Below are positions 8,300-16,864 of a stretch of 40,035 nucleotides of DNA, one piece after another. Location: the NCBI GenBank assembly GCA_003354145.1, contig PIVL01000007.1, positions 1-40,035 on the forward strand, given 5' to 3'. The notes under the pieces were generated by a model. The model saw nothing but the letters and a program-made list of their open reading frames with translations. It had not been told where the DNA came from and made no database searches. This stretch comes from Paracoccaceae bacterium (GTDB taxonomy: Bacteria; Pseudomonadota; Alphaproteobacteria; Rhodobacterales; Rhodobacteraceae). The position numbers and the translations under genes were made by a program. Every line of letters starts with the position of its first letter. Position 1 is the first letter of the stretch.

Positions 8300-8317
8300 T
8301 TGCTGCAGGTGCAGCAA
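8300..8317. promoter_or_regulatory. Palindrome with a PhaR-type site (CTGC-N4-GCAG) before phaA
   Basis: TTGCTGCA-GG-TGCAGCAA is a perfect inverted repeat. Its centre is CTGC-AGGT-GCAG (8303-8314), which fits the CTGC-N3/4-GCAG pattern described for the polyhydroxyalkanoate repressor PhaR of Paracoccus and Rhodobacter. It sits 111 bp upstream of the phaA start and downstream of the EAL gene, so it could equally be the EAL gene's 3' hairpin. No T-run follows it, which favours an operator. Confidence 0.5.
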
Positions 8318-8428
8318 TCCTTTATGTCCAACACTGATAGAGCGGGAAAAATGCATGGTGTTGCCTCTTGTTTTCAGCAACCCAATTGCAAATACCCGAT
8401 CACAGGTTGCAAAAAGGGATCCGACCAC

Positions 8429-9604
8429 ATGACCAACGTAGTAATTGCATCCGCCGCACGCACTGGCGTCGGCAGTTTTGGCGGCTCCTTCGCCAACACC
8501 CCCGCACATGATCTAGGCACCACTGTTCTTGAGGCTATTGTTGAACGTGCAGGCATCGACAAGGGTGAAGTATCCGAAACCATACTTGGTCAGGTTTTGA
8601 CCGCAGCTCAGGGCCAGAACCCGGCCCGTCAGGCGCATATCAACGCCGGCCTGCCAACCGAATCTGCAGCGTGGAGCATCAATCAGGTCTGCGGTTCTGG
8701 CCTGCGCGCCGTCGCATTGGCGGCTCAGCATGTGCAACTTGGTGATGCCGATATCGTTGCCGCCGGCGGACAGGAGAACATGACCATGTCGCCACACGCC
8801 GCCAACCTGCGCGCCGGGCACAAAATGGGTGACATGAAATATATTGACACCATGATCCGCGATGGATTGTGGGATGCGTTCAATGGCTATCACATGGGCC
8901 AAACTGCAGAAAACGTCGCCGAGAAATGGCAAATTAATCGTGATACGCAAGATGTGTTCGCAGTTGCGTCGCAAAATAAAGCTGAAGCCGCACAAAAAGC
9001 GGGAAAATTTGCGGATGAAATCGTTCCCTTCATCATAAAGACCCGCAAAGGTGACATCGTAATGGACAGCGATGAATACATCCGCCACGGCGCCACAATC
9101 GAGGCAATGGCCAAATTGCGCCCGGCTTTCGCCAAGGACGGATCGGTAACAGCCGCCAACGCTTCTGGCCTAAATGACGGCGCGGCCGGCGCATTGCTGA
9201 TGTCTGCGGCTAACGCCGAAAAGCGTGGAATTGAACCCTTGGCGCGCATTGCGTCCTTTGCCACCGTTGGTCTAGACCCGTCGATCATGGGTGCTGGCCC
9301 GATCTTTGCCTCGCGCAAAGCGTTGGAAAAGGCGGGCTGGACAGCCGAAGACCTTGACCTTGTAGAAGCCAACGAAGCGTTTGCTGCACAGGCCTGTGCC
9401 GTCAACAAAGACATGGGCTGGGATCCGGCCATCGTGAACGTTAACGGCGGTGCGATTGCCATCGGTCACCCCATCGGTGCCTCGGGTGCTCGCATTCTGA
9501 ATACGCTGTTGTTCGAAATGAAACGACGCGATGCCAAGAAAGGTCTTGCGACACTCTGTATCGGTGGCGGTATGGGTGTTGCCATGTGTCTCGAACGCGA
9601 CTAG
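8429..9604 (+). CDS. phaA: Acetyl-CoA C-acetyltransferase (beta-ketothiolase)
   Basis: This 391-residue thiolase condenses two acetyl-CoA to acetoacetyl-CoA. The nucleophile is Cys 88 in NQVCGSGLR, the other catalytic residues are His 347 in GHPIGASG and Cys 377 in CIGGGMG, all at the biosynthetic thiolase positions. I take the ATG at 8429: AGGGA precedes it and [15 protein letters not shown] is the standard N-terminus; the long open upstream extension is not protein-like. With phaB 76 bp downstream it supplies (R)-3-hydroxybutyryl-CoA for polyhydroxybutyrate. The polymerase phaC is not in the window, as is usual in this family, where it lies elsewhere. Confidence 0.97.
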   Translation: MTNVVIASAARTGVGSFGGSFANTPAHDLGTTVLEAIVERAGIDKGEVSETILGQVLTAAQGQNPARQAHINAGLPTESAAWSINQVCGSGLRAVALAAQHVQLGDADIVAAGGQENMTMSPHAANLRAGHKMGDMKYIDTMIRDGLWDAFNGYHMGQTAENVAEKWQINRDTQDVFAVASQNKAEAAQKAGKFADEIVPFIIKTRKGDIVMDSDEYIRHGATIEAMAKLRPAFAKDGSVTAANASGLNDGAAGALLMSAANAEKRGIEPLARIASFATVGLDPSIMGAGPIFASRKALEKAGWTAEDLDLVEANEAFAAQACAVNKDMGWDPAIVNVNGGAIAIGHPIGASGARILNTLLFEMKRRDAKKGLATLCIGGGMGVAMCLERD

Positions 9605-9610
9605 AAAACA

Positions 9611-9633
9611 GGGGCGCAATATAATTGCGCCCC
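9611..9633 (+). terminator. Strong stem-loop between phaA and phaB
   Basis: GGGGCGCAAT-ATA-ATTGCGCCCC forms a perfect 10-bp stem with a 3-base loop, 7 bp after the phaA stop. The following CGAACATTG lacks the T-run of an intrinsic terminator. Because phaB follows 48 bp later in the same direction, the hairpin more likely protects the phaA message 3' end or tunes the phaA to phaB ratio than fully stops transcription. Confidence 0.6.
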
Positions 9634-9680
9634 GAACATTGTTTGGGTAATGAAGTTGCTCAAATTTTGTGGAGAACCAT

Positions 9681-10403
9681 ATGTCTCGAGTAGCACTGGT
9701 CACCGGCGGAAGCCGCGGAATTGGCGCGGCCATATCAACTGCCCTTAAGGATGCAGGATATACCGTCGCTGCAACATACGCAGGCAATGACGATGCCGCT
9801 GCGGCCTTTACCGACGAAACAGGTATAAAGACTTACAAATGGAATGTCGCGGATTACGACGAATGTGCGGCAGGCATCGCACAGGTCGAATCTGATCTTG
9901 GTCCGGTGGATATTCTGGTGAATAACGCTGGCATCACCCGCGATGCCCCGTTCCACCGTATGACGCCCGAGCAATGGCATCAGGTGATTGATACCAACCT
10001 GACAGGCGTGTTCAACATGACCCATCCGCTTTGGCCCGGTATGCGCGAGCGGAAATTTGGTCGCGTAATCATCATTTCGTCGATCAATGGTCAAAAGGGT
10101 CAGTTTGCGCAGGTCAATTATGCCGCGTCCAAAGCCGGAGATCTGGGTATCGTGAAATCATTGGCGCAAGAGGGCGCGCGCGCAGGTATTACCGCCAATG
10201 CGATTTGCCCAGGCTATATTGCGACTGATATGGTCTTGGCCGTCCCTGAAAAAATCCGCGACAGCATTGTTGCGCAAATCCCTACAGGTCGCCTGGGCGA
10301 GCCCGAAGAGATTGCGCGTATTGCGGTGTTCCTTGCATCCGATGACGCTGCCTTTATCAACGGATCGACAATCTCGGCCAATGGCGGGCAATTTTTTGTC
10401 TAG
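9681..10403 (+). CDS. phaB: Acetoacetyl-CoA reductase
   Basis: This 240-residue short-chain dehydrogenase reduces acetoacetyl-CoA to (R)-3-hydroxybutyryl-CoA with NADPH. TGGSRGIG (8-15) binds the cofactor, NNAG is at 81-84, and the catalytic Ser 134, Tyr 147 and Lys 151 are present. INGQKGQFAQVNYAASKAG and the EQWHQVIDTNL block are typical of PhaB rather than FabG. GGAG directly precedes the ATG chosen; an in-frame GTG four codons upstream is less likely. It forms a two-gene unit with phaA. Confidence 0.96.
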   Translation: MSRVALVTGGSRGIGAAISTALKDAGYTVAATYAGNDDAAAAFTDETGIKTYKWNVADYDECAAGIAQVESDLGPVDILVNNAGITRDAPFHRMTPEQWHQVIDTNLTGVFNMTHPLWPGMRERKFGRVIIISSINGQKGQFAQVNYAASKAGDLGIVKSLAQEGARAGITANAICPGYIATDMVLAVPEKIRDSIVAQIPTGRLGEPEEIARIAVFLASDDAAFINGSTISANGGQFFV

Positions 10404-10418
10404 CGGGCAACCAAACGT

Positions 10419-11285
10419 TTGACCCGAAATCAAGCCACAGGTATCGGCTTTGCCGCCGTTATCCTGTGGTCGTTTCTGGCATTGCTCACTGTCGGATCGG
10501 CCCCCATACCGCCGCTTTTACTGAACACAATTTGCTTCTCAATCGGCGGAACGCTGGGCCTCGTCTGGACTATGTTGAACGGTGGTATTGGACAGCTGCG
10601 CGCCATCCGACTACGGGTATATGTCTTTGGAACGCTTGGTCTGTTTGGCTATCACGCGCTGTATTTCTCGGCGTTGCGATTGGCTCCGGCAGCCGAAGCC
10701 GGGCTAATTGCCTATCTCTGGCCGCTGCTGATCGTAGTCTTCTCTGGCCTGCTTCCCGGTGAAAAACTACGCCCTGGACATTTGGTCGGGGCGGCAATGG
10801 GATTTGCAGGGGCAGCGGCGATTATTTCCGGTGGTTCAGCTGGGTTTCAGGCCCAGTACATCACCGGATACACGCTCGCCATTCTATGCGCGCTGACCTG
10901 GTCGGCCTATTCGGTTTTATCCCGCCGTATTGGCGAGGCCCCTACAAGCTCTGTTTCCATTTTTTGTCTGGCCACAGCTGCCTTGTCCGCAATTCTTCAC
11001 GTAATACTTGAAGACACGATCTGGCCAAGCGGCACAACTGGCTGGCTTGCCACCATTGGTCTTGGCCTTGGTCCCGTCGGGATGGCCTTTTATCTGTGGG
11101 ATATCGGCGTCAAACGTGGCGACATTCAAATGCTCGGGACGAGCTCTTATGCGGCCCCATTGTTGTCAACGTTGATTCTTGTAGTTGCGGGTATTGCCAA
11201 ACCGTCCTGGTCATTGGCCCTTGCAACAGTTCTGATCACTGGTGGCGCGCTTGTTGCCTTGCGCGCCAGCCTGCGAAAATCCTAG
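10419..11285 (+). CDS. EamA-type (drug/metabolite transporter superfamily) exporter
   Basis: This 288-residue inner-membrane protein has about ten hydrophobic helices in two EamA repeats (roughly 8-130 and 148-280). The first repeat contains YHALYFSALRLAPAAEAGLIAYLWPLL in conserved form, resembling the YddG/aromatic amino acid exporter branch; substrate is not certain. It starts with TTG 16 bp after phaB and without a clear ribosome site, so it may be expressed with phaB at a low level. Its stop codon overlaps the stop of the convergent ydcH gene in the sequence CTAG. Confidence 0.85.
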   Translation: MTRNQATGIGFAAVILWSFLALLTVGSAPIPPLLLNTICFSIGGTLGLVWTMLNGGIGQLRAIRLRVYVFGTLGLFGYHALYFSALRLAPAAEAGLIAYLWPLLIVVFSGLLPGEKLRPGHLVGAAMGFAGAAAIISGGSAGFQAQYITGYTLAILCALTWSAYSVLSRRIGEAPTSSVSIFCLATAALSAILHVILEDTIWPSGTTGWLATIGLGLGPVGMAFYLWDIGVKRGDIQMLGTSSYAAPLLSTLILVVAGIAKPSWSLALATVLITGGALVALRASLRKS

Positions 11286-11446
11286 ATTGATAATCGCTGG
11301 ATTTCTTCTTTTAGTCTCAGTTTTTGCTTTTTAAGTTCGACCAGATGCAGCCCGTCGATTCCGGGCGCCCGCTGGGCTTGTTCTAGTTCATTACTCAGGT
11401 GCTTGTGCTTCTTTTTCAGTTCCGTCAGGTGCGAGTTTAAGCTCAT
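11282..11446 (-). CDS. YdcH family (DUF465) small coiled-coil protein
   Basis: The product has 54 residues, almost all predicted helix, beginning MSLNSHLTELKKKH and ending in LKKQKLRLKEEIQRL, which is typical of the YdcH/DUF465 family found in many Proteobacteria with unknown function. I take the start at 11446, which has a perfect AGGAGG in front; the 29-residue upstream extension is not family-like. The gene is monocistronic and convergent with the exporter, with overlapping stop codons. Confidence 0.88.
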   Translation of the reverse strand: MSLNSHLTELKKKHKHLSNELEQAQRAPGIDGLHLVELKKQKLRLKEEIQRLSI

Positions 11447-11574
11447 TGCAATCCTCCTCTGATTAAGTTGCATCCTGAGTTGAGCACATCCCTCGCCAAC
11501 TGTCACGCGACACCCGCACAAAATTTGTGACAATTTTTGAACAAGGCGGCGTCTCGCCTATTGCAAAACTCAGG

Positions 11575-12339
11575 TCATTCCCAATTTAACGCCGCGCCGT
11601 CCCTCAAAACTGCCTGAATATCAGTGCTATAGCCGCTGTCTCCAAATTTATGCTCTGAACCGGAATGCAATACACGCGGCGCGTGCAGCCGAAACGCCGC
11701 CCGTCCGTTTTTTCGCGCCCGCACGATCACCAAGTCCGGTTCGCGGCCCGTGCGCGCCGAAAATGGTAAAACTTCAACTGAGCCCAATCGCCCTGAACAG
11801 GCCGCCAACACTTCAGGAAGCCGCTCTGTCCGCTGAATGATGTGTACATAGCCTTTCGGTGCCAACCGCCGGGCCGCGACGTCTATCCAGTCGGCTAGCG
11901 CAGTATCACCACCCAGTGCAACACGGCGTCCTGCATCCTTGGCTACACTATGCGACCCAGCCCGGAAATACGGGGGATTTGCGATAACATGATCAAACTG
12001 AAGCTGGCGCAGTTCGGAGGGTAGCGCGGCCAAATCAGCCTGGTGCACATTCAAAACCACCTTGTTCTCAATGCTGTTACGCCGCGCCAATTCCGCGTAG
12101 TCTGATTGCAGTTCAACGCCAGTCAGAATCAGCCCCGGCACCCGCGACGCAAGACAAAGTATTGCGGCTCCGGCACCGCAGCCTAGTTCGAGCACCGTTT
12201 GACCAGCACGGGCCGGAACAGAAGCTGCGAGCAATACAGGATCAATCCCGGCACGATACCCTTTGCGCGGTTGGAAAAGGGACACACGCCCCCCCAGAAA
12301 CGCATCTTGTGTCAAATCCACTGGATCAGGGCCGATCAC
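11575..12339 (-). CDS. TrmN6-like SAM-dependent methyltransferase
   Basis: This 254-residue class I methyltransferase has the SAM-binding ELGCGAGAAILCL (51-63) and the N6-adenine type catalytic motif NPPYF (121-125). The N-terminal FLGGRVSLFQPRKGYRAGIDPVLLAAS is characteristic of the COG4123 group, which includes TrmN6 (YfiC), the methylase of A37 in tRNA1-Val. In Rhodobacteraceae it regularly lies next to a DUF2007 gene and opposite the polyprenyl synthase gene. Here its start overlaps the DUF2007 stop by 4 bp. The exact tRNA or other target is inferred from the family. Confidence 0.88.
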   Translation of the reverse strand: MIGPDPVDLTQDAFLGGRVSLFQPRKGYRAGIDPVLLAASVPARAGQTVLELGCGAGAAILCLASRVPGLILTGVELQSDYAELARRNSIENKVVLNVHQADLAALPSELRQLQFDHVIANPPYFRAGSHSVAKDAGRRVALGGDTALADWIDVAARRLAPKGYVHIIQRTERLPEVLAACSGRLGSVEVLPFSARTGREPDLVIVRARKNGRAAFRLHAPRVLHSGSEHKFGDSGYSTDIQAVLRDGAALNWE

Positions 12340-12551
12340 AGCCCCAGCGGGATTTCGTTATCACGCATGACCCGTGCTGCTGCATCATAGTCATCGTCGC
12401 GAACCATCATGCGGCGCGGGAATATGCCAATGCCACCTTCCAGGATGCTCATATTTACGTCCATCTCAAAGCAGTCTATATCCTCGCCTTGAAGAAGGGC
12501 GGAGGCAAAGGCCATGATCGTCGGATCGCTGCTGCGTAAAAGTTCCTTCAT
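12336..12551 (-). CDS. DUF2007 domain protein (putative signal-transducing protein)
   Basis: This 71-residue protein corresponds to one DUF2007 unit: an N-terminal MKELLRSSDPTIMAFASALLQGEDIDCFEMD, a glycine-rich GGIGIFPRRMMV strand and a final helix VMRDNEI. DUF2007 resembles small ACT/GlnB-like folds and is presumed to bind a ligand, but its role is unproven. It is the first gene of a two-gene unit with the methyltransferase and is divergent from ispB with 56 bp between the starts. Confidence 0.88.
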   Translation of the reverse strand: MKELLRSSDPTIMAFASALLQGEDIDCFEMDVNMSILEGGIGIFPRRMMVRDDDYDAAARVMRDNEIPLGL

Positions 12552-12607
12552 AAAACAAGATGTAAGGGCAAGTCAGACCGAATGTCGAGGCTTGTCGCAG
12601 GAGTGTG

Positions 12608-13606
12608 ATGAATAGCGACCTAGCAAACCGCCCACTTGACCGACTGGCCGACATCCTAAGCGCCGATATGGCTGCGGTTGATGCCCTGATTCGCGACCGC
12701 ATGGCTTCGCAACATGCACCCCGCATCCCCGAAGTCACGGCCCATCTGGTCAGCGCAGGCGGCAAACGGTTGCGCCCGATGCTAACGCTGGCTGCGGCAC
12801 GTCTATGTGGTTATGATGGGCCGGATGCTGTCAAGCTCGCCGCGACGGTTGAGTTCATACATACAGCGACCCTTTTGCATGACGACGTGGTTGACGAAAG
12901 CGGGCAACGCCGCGGCCGTCCCACTGCCAACCTGCTTTGGGACAACAAATCCAGCGTGCTGGTCGGTGACTACCTGTTTTCGCGCAGTTTTCAGTTGATG
13001 GTCGAAACCGGTTCATTGCGGGTGCTTGATATTCTCGCCAATGCCTCGGCAACCATTGCTGAAGGAGAAGTACTGCAACTTACCGCAGCGCAAGATCTAC
13101 GTACGGATGAGGCCACCTATTTGCAAATCGTCCGTGGCAAGACCGCTGCACTGTTTTCAGCGGCAACCGAGGTTGGTGGTATTATCGCGTCGGCCCCGAA
13201 ACCTCATGTTCAGGCGCTATTTGACTACGGCGACGCCTTGGGCATTGCGTTTCAGATCGCTGATGATTTGCTAGACTATCAGGGTGATAGTAACAGCACG
13301 GGCAAAAACATCGGAGATGATTTCCGCGAGCGAAAACTAACGCTTCCGGTGATCAAAGCAGTTGCCCAAGCCACTGACGAAGAGCACGCATTCTGGCAGC
13401 GAACCATTGAAAAGGGTGAGCAATCAGCCGACGATTTGGATCATGCCCTGTCGTTGATGGCCAAATACAAAACGCTTGAGGCCACACGCGACGATGCGAA
13501 CATCTGGGTCACAAAAGCAAAACTATCGCTTACTGGACTTCCAGAACATCCGATCCGCACATTGCTCCACGAGATTTCTGATTTTGTGGTCGCCCGTCTG
13601 GCCTGA
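12608..13606 (+). CDS. ispB: Long-chain all-trans polyprenyl diphosphate synthase
   Basis: The 332-residue enzyme extends isoprenyl diphosphates to the side chain of ubiquinone, likely C50 in this group. Both Asp-rich motifs are present: DDVVD (92-96) and DDLLD (about 220). GGKRLRPML and the K-T-A motif of GKTAALFSA are conserved. The start is ATG at 12608 rather than the GTG one codon earlier because AGGAG is spaced 4 bp from the ATG. It converges on ispE, another isoprenoid gene, with 22 bp between. Chain length cannot be determined from the sequence alone. Confidence 0.92.
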   Translation: MNSDLANRPLDRLADILSADMAAVDALIRDRMASQHAPRIPEVTAHLVSAGGKRLRPMLTLAAARLCGYDGPDAVKLAATVEFIHTATLLHDDVVDESGQRRGRPTANLLWDNKSSVLVGDYLFSRSFQLMVETGSLRVLDILANASATIAEGEVLQLTAAQDLRTDEATYLQIVRGKTAALFSAATEVGGIIASAPKPHVQALFDYGDALGIAFQIADDLLDYQGDSNSTGKNIGDDFRERKLTLPVIKAVAQATDEEHAFWQRTIEKGEQSADDLDHALSLMAKYKTLEATRDDANIWVTKAKLSLTGLPEHPIRTLLHEISDFVVARLA

Positions 13607-13628
13607 CTCTTTTTCCACCTTTTTGCGT

Positions 13629-14459
13629 TTAGACGCCACCCAAAATGGTCGGTTGAACCCACCACCCATTGCGGTCAGCATTCAAAGTTTTTGCCCCCGC
13701 CCTTGCTTTAGCCTCGGTTTCATAAAGTCCAAAACAGGTCGCCCCTGACCCGCTCATCCGTGCAAACATTGCCCCGGTCTGTTCCAAAGACGTAAGAACA
13801 TCAGCTATAACCGGAGCTAATTTGATCGCTGCAGGTTGCAAATCGTTGCGCTGACGACGTAGCCATTCAACGCAATCCAGCGCGTCAATAAACTTTGGAA
13901 TACCAGCCATTGCTGACCCGTCGCGTACTTCAAGCACACCGAATACCTCGGGCGTGCTAATCGCCACCCCCGGATTAACCAAAACAGCTGGCAATGCTGG
14001 CATGTTATCTACCGGCAAAATATCTTCGCCAATCCCCGACATACGGGCGGGTTTTGCAGCCAGGCATACCGGCACATCAGCCCCAAGGCTCAGCACGTTA
14101 CCCGGAATAGTTACATCGTGGCTTTGCACTAATGCGCGGAGAACGGCCGCGGCGTCGGATGATCCACCACCAATTCCCGAAGCCATTGGCAAATGTTTCT
14201 CAAGGGCGATGTCAGCAGTGCTCACGCCTGCCAGACAAGCGGCCTGCAGCACCAGATTGTCACGCCCATCCGGCACCCCAGCCGCCATTGGCCCAACCAC
14301 CTGCAATCGCAGGCGATCAAACGGGGACACCGAAATCCGGTCGCCAATATCCGCAAACACAACCAGTGAATCGAGCAAATGAAAGCCGCCTGTGCGCCTT
14401 CCGGTCACATGTAAGGTCAGGTTGATCTTGGCCGGAGCAAACGCCCTAGCCGTCGTCAT
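13629..14459 (-). CDS. ispE: 4-diphosphocytidyl-2-C-methyl-D-erythritol kinase
   Basis: This GHMP kinase phosphorylates CDP-methylerythritol in the MEP route to isopentenyl diphosphate. It has 276 residues. PAKINLTLHVTGRR at the N-terminus supplies the conserved lysine and aspartate region. The ATP loop is PMASGIGGGSSDAAA (about 91-105), and GSGATCFGL near the end is the third GHMP motif. Its start overlaps the end of the upstream TPR gene by 14 bp, a standard pairing in this family. Confidence 0.95.
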   Translation of the reverse strand: MTTARAFAPAKINLTLHVTGRRTGGFHLLDSLVVFADIGDRISVSPFDRLRLQVVGPMAAGVPDGRDNLVLQAACLAGVSTADIALEKHLPMASGIGGGSSDAAAVLRALVQSHDVTIPGNVLSLGADVPVCLAAKPARMSGIGEDILPVDNMPALPAVLVNPGVAISTPEVFGVLEVRDGSAMAGIPKFIDALDCVEWLRRQRNDLQPAAIKLAPVIADVLTSLEQTGAMFARMSGSGATCFGLYETEAKARAGAKTLNADRNGWWVQPTILGGV

Positions 14460-16182
14460 TCGCCACCTTCAACGGGTCGTCTCCGTCCTCAAACAGCACC
14501 TGATCCAACCCAACCTCGATCTTGCGCCGGATTCGATCCGGATCGGCCTCGCCATTGGTGTCATCAGGATCAATGAATGACAGCGCGCGCCTCCACTGAA
14601 ATTCGGCCTCGAGCTTGCGCCCAACTGCCCAAAACACATCCCCCAGATGATCATTGACCACCGGATCGAACGGCATCAATTCACCGGCTTTCTGCATTGG
14701 CGCCACGGCCTCTTCGTAGCGGCCAAGCCTGTAAAGCACCCAACCCAAACTATCGACGATGTAGCCACTGTCAGGACGTGCAGCAACTGCGCGTTCGATC
14801 ATCTCAAGCGCTTCGTCCAGATTTTCCTGTTTTTCGACCAGCGAATAGCCCAGATAGTTCAGAACTTGCGGCTGATCCGGGTTCAGTTCCAACGCCTTGC
14901 GAAAATCGGCCTCGGATTTGTCCCAGTTTCCAAGGCGTTCATGTGAAATACCACGCGCATACAGCAGAAACCATTGCGAATCTTCGCCTTCTTCGGTGTA
15001 CTCAAGAGCCTTGTCATAGGCTGCAATCGCGTTTGTATAGTCTTCTTGCTGGCGCAAAAGATCACCTAAAGACGAATGAACCAGCGGCAAGGTCGGATTA
15101 TCCAATGCCAACCGCTCGAGCACCTCAATCGCGGCGTTCGGTTTAGCGGCGCGGCGCAACGCTTCGGCTCTGCCAAGTTCGGCGGCATGATAATCTGAAC
15201 TGGTTGGGGGTATCTGTTTATAGGTCTCGACGGCCAGCTCGTACTGTCCAAGAGAATCCAGCAATTGTGCGCTGAGCAGCGTTGCTTCGATGTGGTCTGG
15301 GCGCAAGTATCCGGCCACCCGCGCGTAAACCAACGTATATTCATCCGCCGCTTCGCCATTCAGCGCGGCACCGATGGTATAGAACACCTCGGCCATCCCG
15401 TCGCGCACCGATGTGACCTGATTGAATGGCAATTGTTCACCAGCCGCCAGCCTATCTGCCAATTCGGTCAGGCTTGGATCAAACCGCGAGCTGAAGCCCT
15501 CGGCCAGTATTTCCAGAGCATCATTGTTGCGCCCCAACTGCGACAGGATTTGTGCACGCGCGACAAGACCGCGTCGGGTCAGCAATCCCTGACTATTGCT
15601 CTCATCTGCAAAAATTGCTTCGGCGCCCTCATAGTCGCCGACCAACGCCAGCGCCAAAGCTTTGTGGTAAAGCGCAAAACCGCTTAGCCCGCTATGATCC
15701 GCAACCTTGTCGAATTCCTCAAGTGCCAGCGCAACAGAGCCATCACCCATCTGAGACCAAGCCGACAAAAGGCCATCAACCAGATCACCGACGCTCTTAG
15801 TGTCGCTGTCGCGGTTCAGCAGGGCCTCATAATCCTCATTCACAATAAGATCCGCAACGACGACCATGTGGGCAATCTGACTGCCAATTCCAAGGCTCTC
15901 CATCCGCAAAGCGACCGGCAAGGCGCGCTTTAGCTGGCCAAGAGCGGTCTGGGACAGAGCCACGTTTTCCATCAAACTGGGGTTATCGATATCCTGTGCC
16001 AGTGCCAGCGTGTAGTACCGCGCAGCCGAAGCAAAATCACTGGCATAGACTGCGTGTCGCCCGGCCAGGTAGGCACCAGAACCAACCTCGTCAGATGCAG
16101 CCACCGGAGCGGCCAGAACGATTGCAATTGCGACACTTGCTACGCGCGAGAATGTTGAAAACACCACTATGTCCAGTCTCAT
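14446..16182 (-). CDS. Tetratricopeptide repeat protein, probably exported
   Basis: This 578-residue protein starts with a signal peptide (about 1-31, ending APVAAS) followed by many TPR units. The clearest lie in the C-terminal half, for example AIAAYDKALEY, SEADFRKALELNPDQPQVLNYLGYSL and VDSLGWVLYRLGRYEEAVAPMQKAGELMP. I start at MRLDIVVF, since the 18 extra in-frame codons upstream are not signal-like. A TPR protein upstream of ispE is a conserved neighbour in Rhodobacteraceae. It should act as a periplasmic scaffold; partners are unknown. The 267 bp upstream (16183-16449) holds no gene I can support. Confidence 0.88.
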   Translation of the reverse strand: MRLDIVVFSTFSRVASVAIAIVLAAPVAASDEVGSGAYLAGRHAVYASDFASAARYYTLALAQDIDNPSLMENVALSQTALGQLKRALPVALRMESLGIGSQIAHMVVVADLIVNEDYEALLNRDSDTKSVGDLVDGLLSAWSQMGDGSVALALEEFDKVADHSGLSGFALYHKALALALVGDYEGAEAIFADESNSQGLLTRRGLVARAQILSQLGRNNDALEILAEGFSSRFDPSLTELADRLAAGEQLPFNQVTSVRDGMAEVFYTIGAALNGEAADEYTLVYARVAGYLRPDHIEATLLSAQLLDSLGQYELAVETYKQIPPTSSDYHAAELGRAEALRRAAKPNAAIEVLERLALDNPTLPLVHSSLGDLLRQQEDYTNAIAAYDKALEYTEEGEDSQWFLLYARGISHERLGNWDKSEADFRKALELNPDQPQVLNYLGYSLVEKQENLDEALEMIERAVAARPDSGYIVDSLGWVLYRLGRYEEAVAPMQKAGELMPFDPVVNDHLGDVFWAVGRKLEAEFQWRRALSFIDPDDTNGEADPDRIRRKIEVGLDQVLFEDGDDPLKVANDDG

Positions 16183-16449
16183 CAGATATATTGCAGGATA
16201 AGCTAGGGTGTCTGGGCTTATGGTGCAATGGCTCAACCATCACAGGCGCGCTATTACAGTGCGATTAAGCCTATTTCGTTCCATTACCGCATACAATCGT
16301 TCTCGGCTGCTAACATTGTTCTACGGTGCCGTTCCCCAAAATGCGGTTATTCCAGTTTCAACCGAACATTTTCGGAATCTGGGATCACGGCTCTGGGGAT
16401 GTGTTTCAACGGGTGGTCGCGGCTATTGCCTAAACGCTGTTCTTACAAC

Positions 16450-16797
16450 CTACCCCGCTAAAACCCGCTTTTTATAGGCCTGCCGGTTCATATCCCGAAT
16501 GTCGACGCTGATGCTGGTCACATCAGCCAGATACGACTGCAAGTTCTCTCGCAAGATCTCTGCAACTTGCTCTTTTTGTTCGTTCGTGCGTCCGTCCAGC
16601 AAAAACACCGTCACATGCAGGAAACTGTCATCCTCATTAAACAGTCGATAGTAATCATAGGGCCGCGCGCGCACTTTGATGTCACTTGCCTGCATCACGC
16701 CGCTTGCAACGCCGCTGTCGTAGGTGATTTGCATGACTTTGTTGATGTCAAAGTCGGTTTCTATTTCGCGCGAATATTCAATTACAAAATGAGGCAT
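16450..16797 (-). CDS. 5-carboxymethyl-2-hydroxymuconate isomerase-like tautomerase
   Basis: The 115-residue protein belongs to the CHMI branch of the tautomerase superfamily, in which the amino-terminal proline exposed after Met removal is the catalytic base. The start MPHFVIEYS gives that proline. VRARPYDYYRLF and HVTVFLLDGRTNEQK are family blocks. I therefore prefer the ATG at 16797 over the upstream ATG at 16857. No other homoprotocatechuate pathway gene is nearby, so the physiological substrate is open. Confidence 0.85.
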   Translation of the reverse strand: MPHFVIEYSREIETDFDINKVMQITYDSGVASGVMQASDIKVRARPYDYYRLFNEDDSFLHVTVFLLDGRTNEQKEQVAEILRENLQSYLADVTSISVDIRDMNRQAYKKRVLAG

Positions 16798-16864
16798 AAC
16801 AGCGTCCCCTTCGGTGTATGTCGCCTGGACTGAGTATGTGGTATCCCGCACCCTCACCCCAACT

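Noticed and set aside
8198-8428. N-terminal extension of phaA
   Set aside because: The upstream part overlaps the EAL gene end, includes the palindrome and lacks thiolase-like sequence; the normal N-terminus begins at 8429.
16183-16449. Possible tRNA or small protein between the TPR gene and the tautomerase gene
   Set aside because: I tried to fold a cloverleaf around 16200-16270 and found no acceptor stem or T-loop. The open frames there have no family resemblance and no ribosome site.
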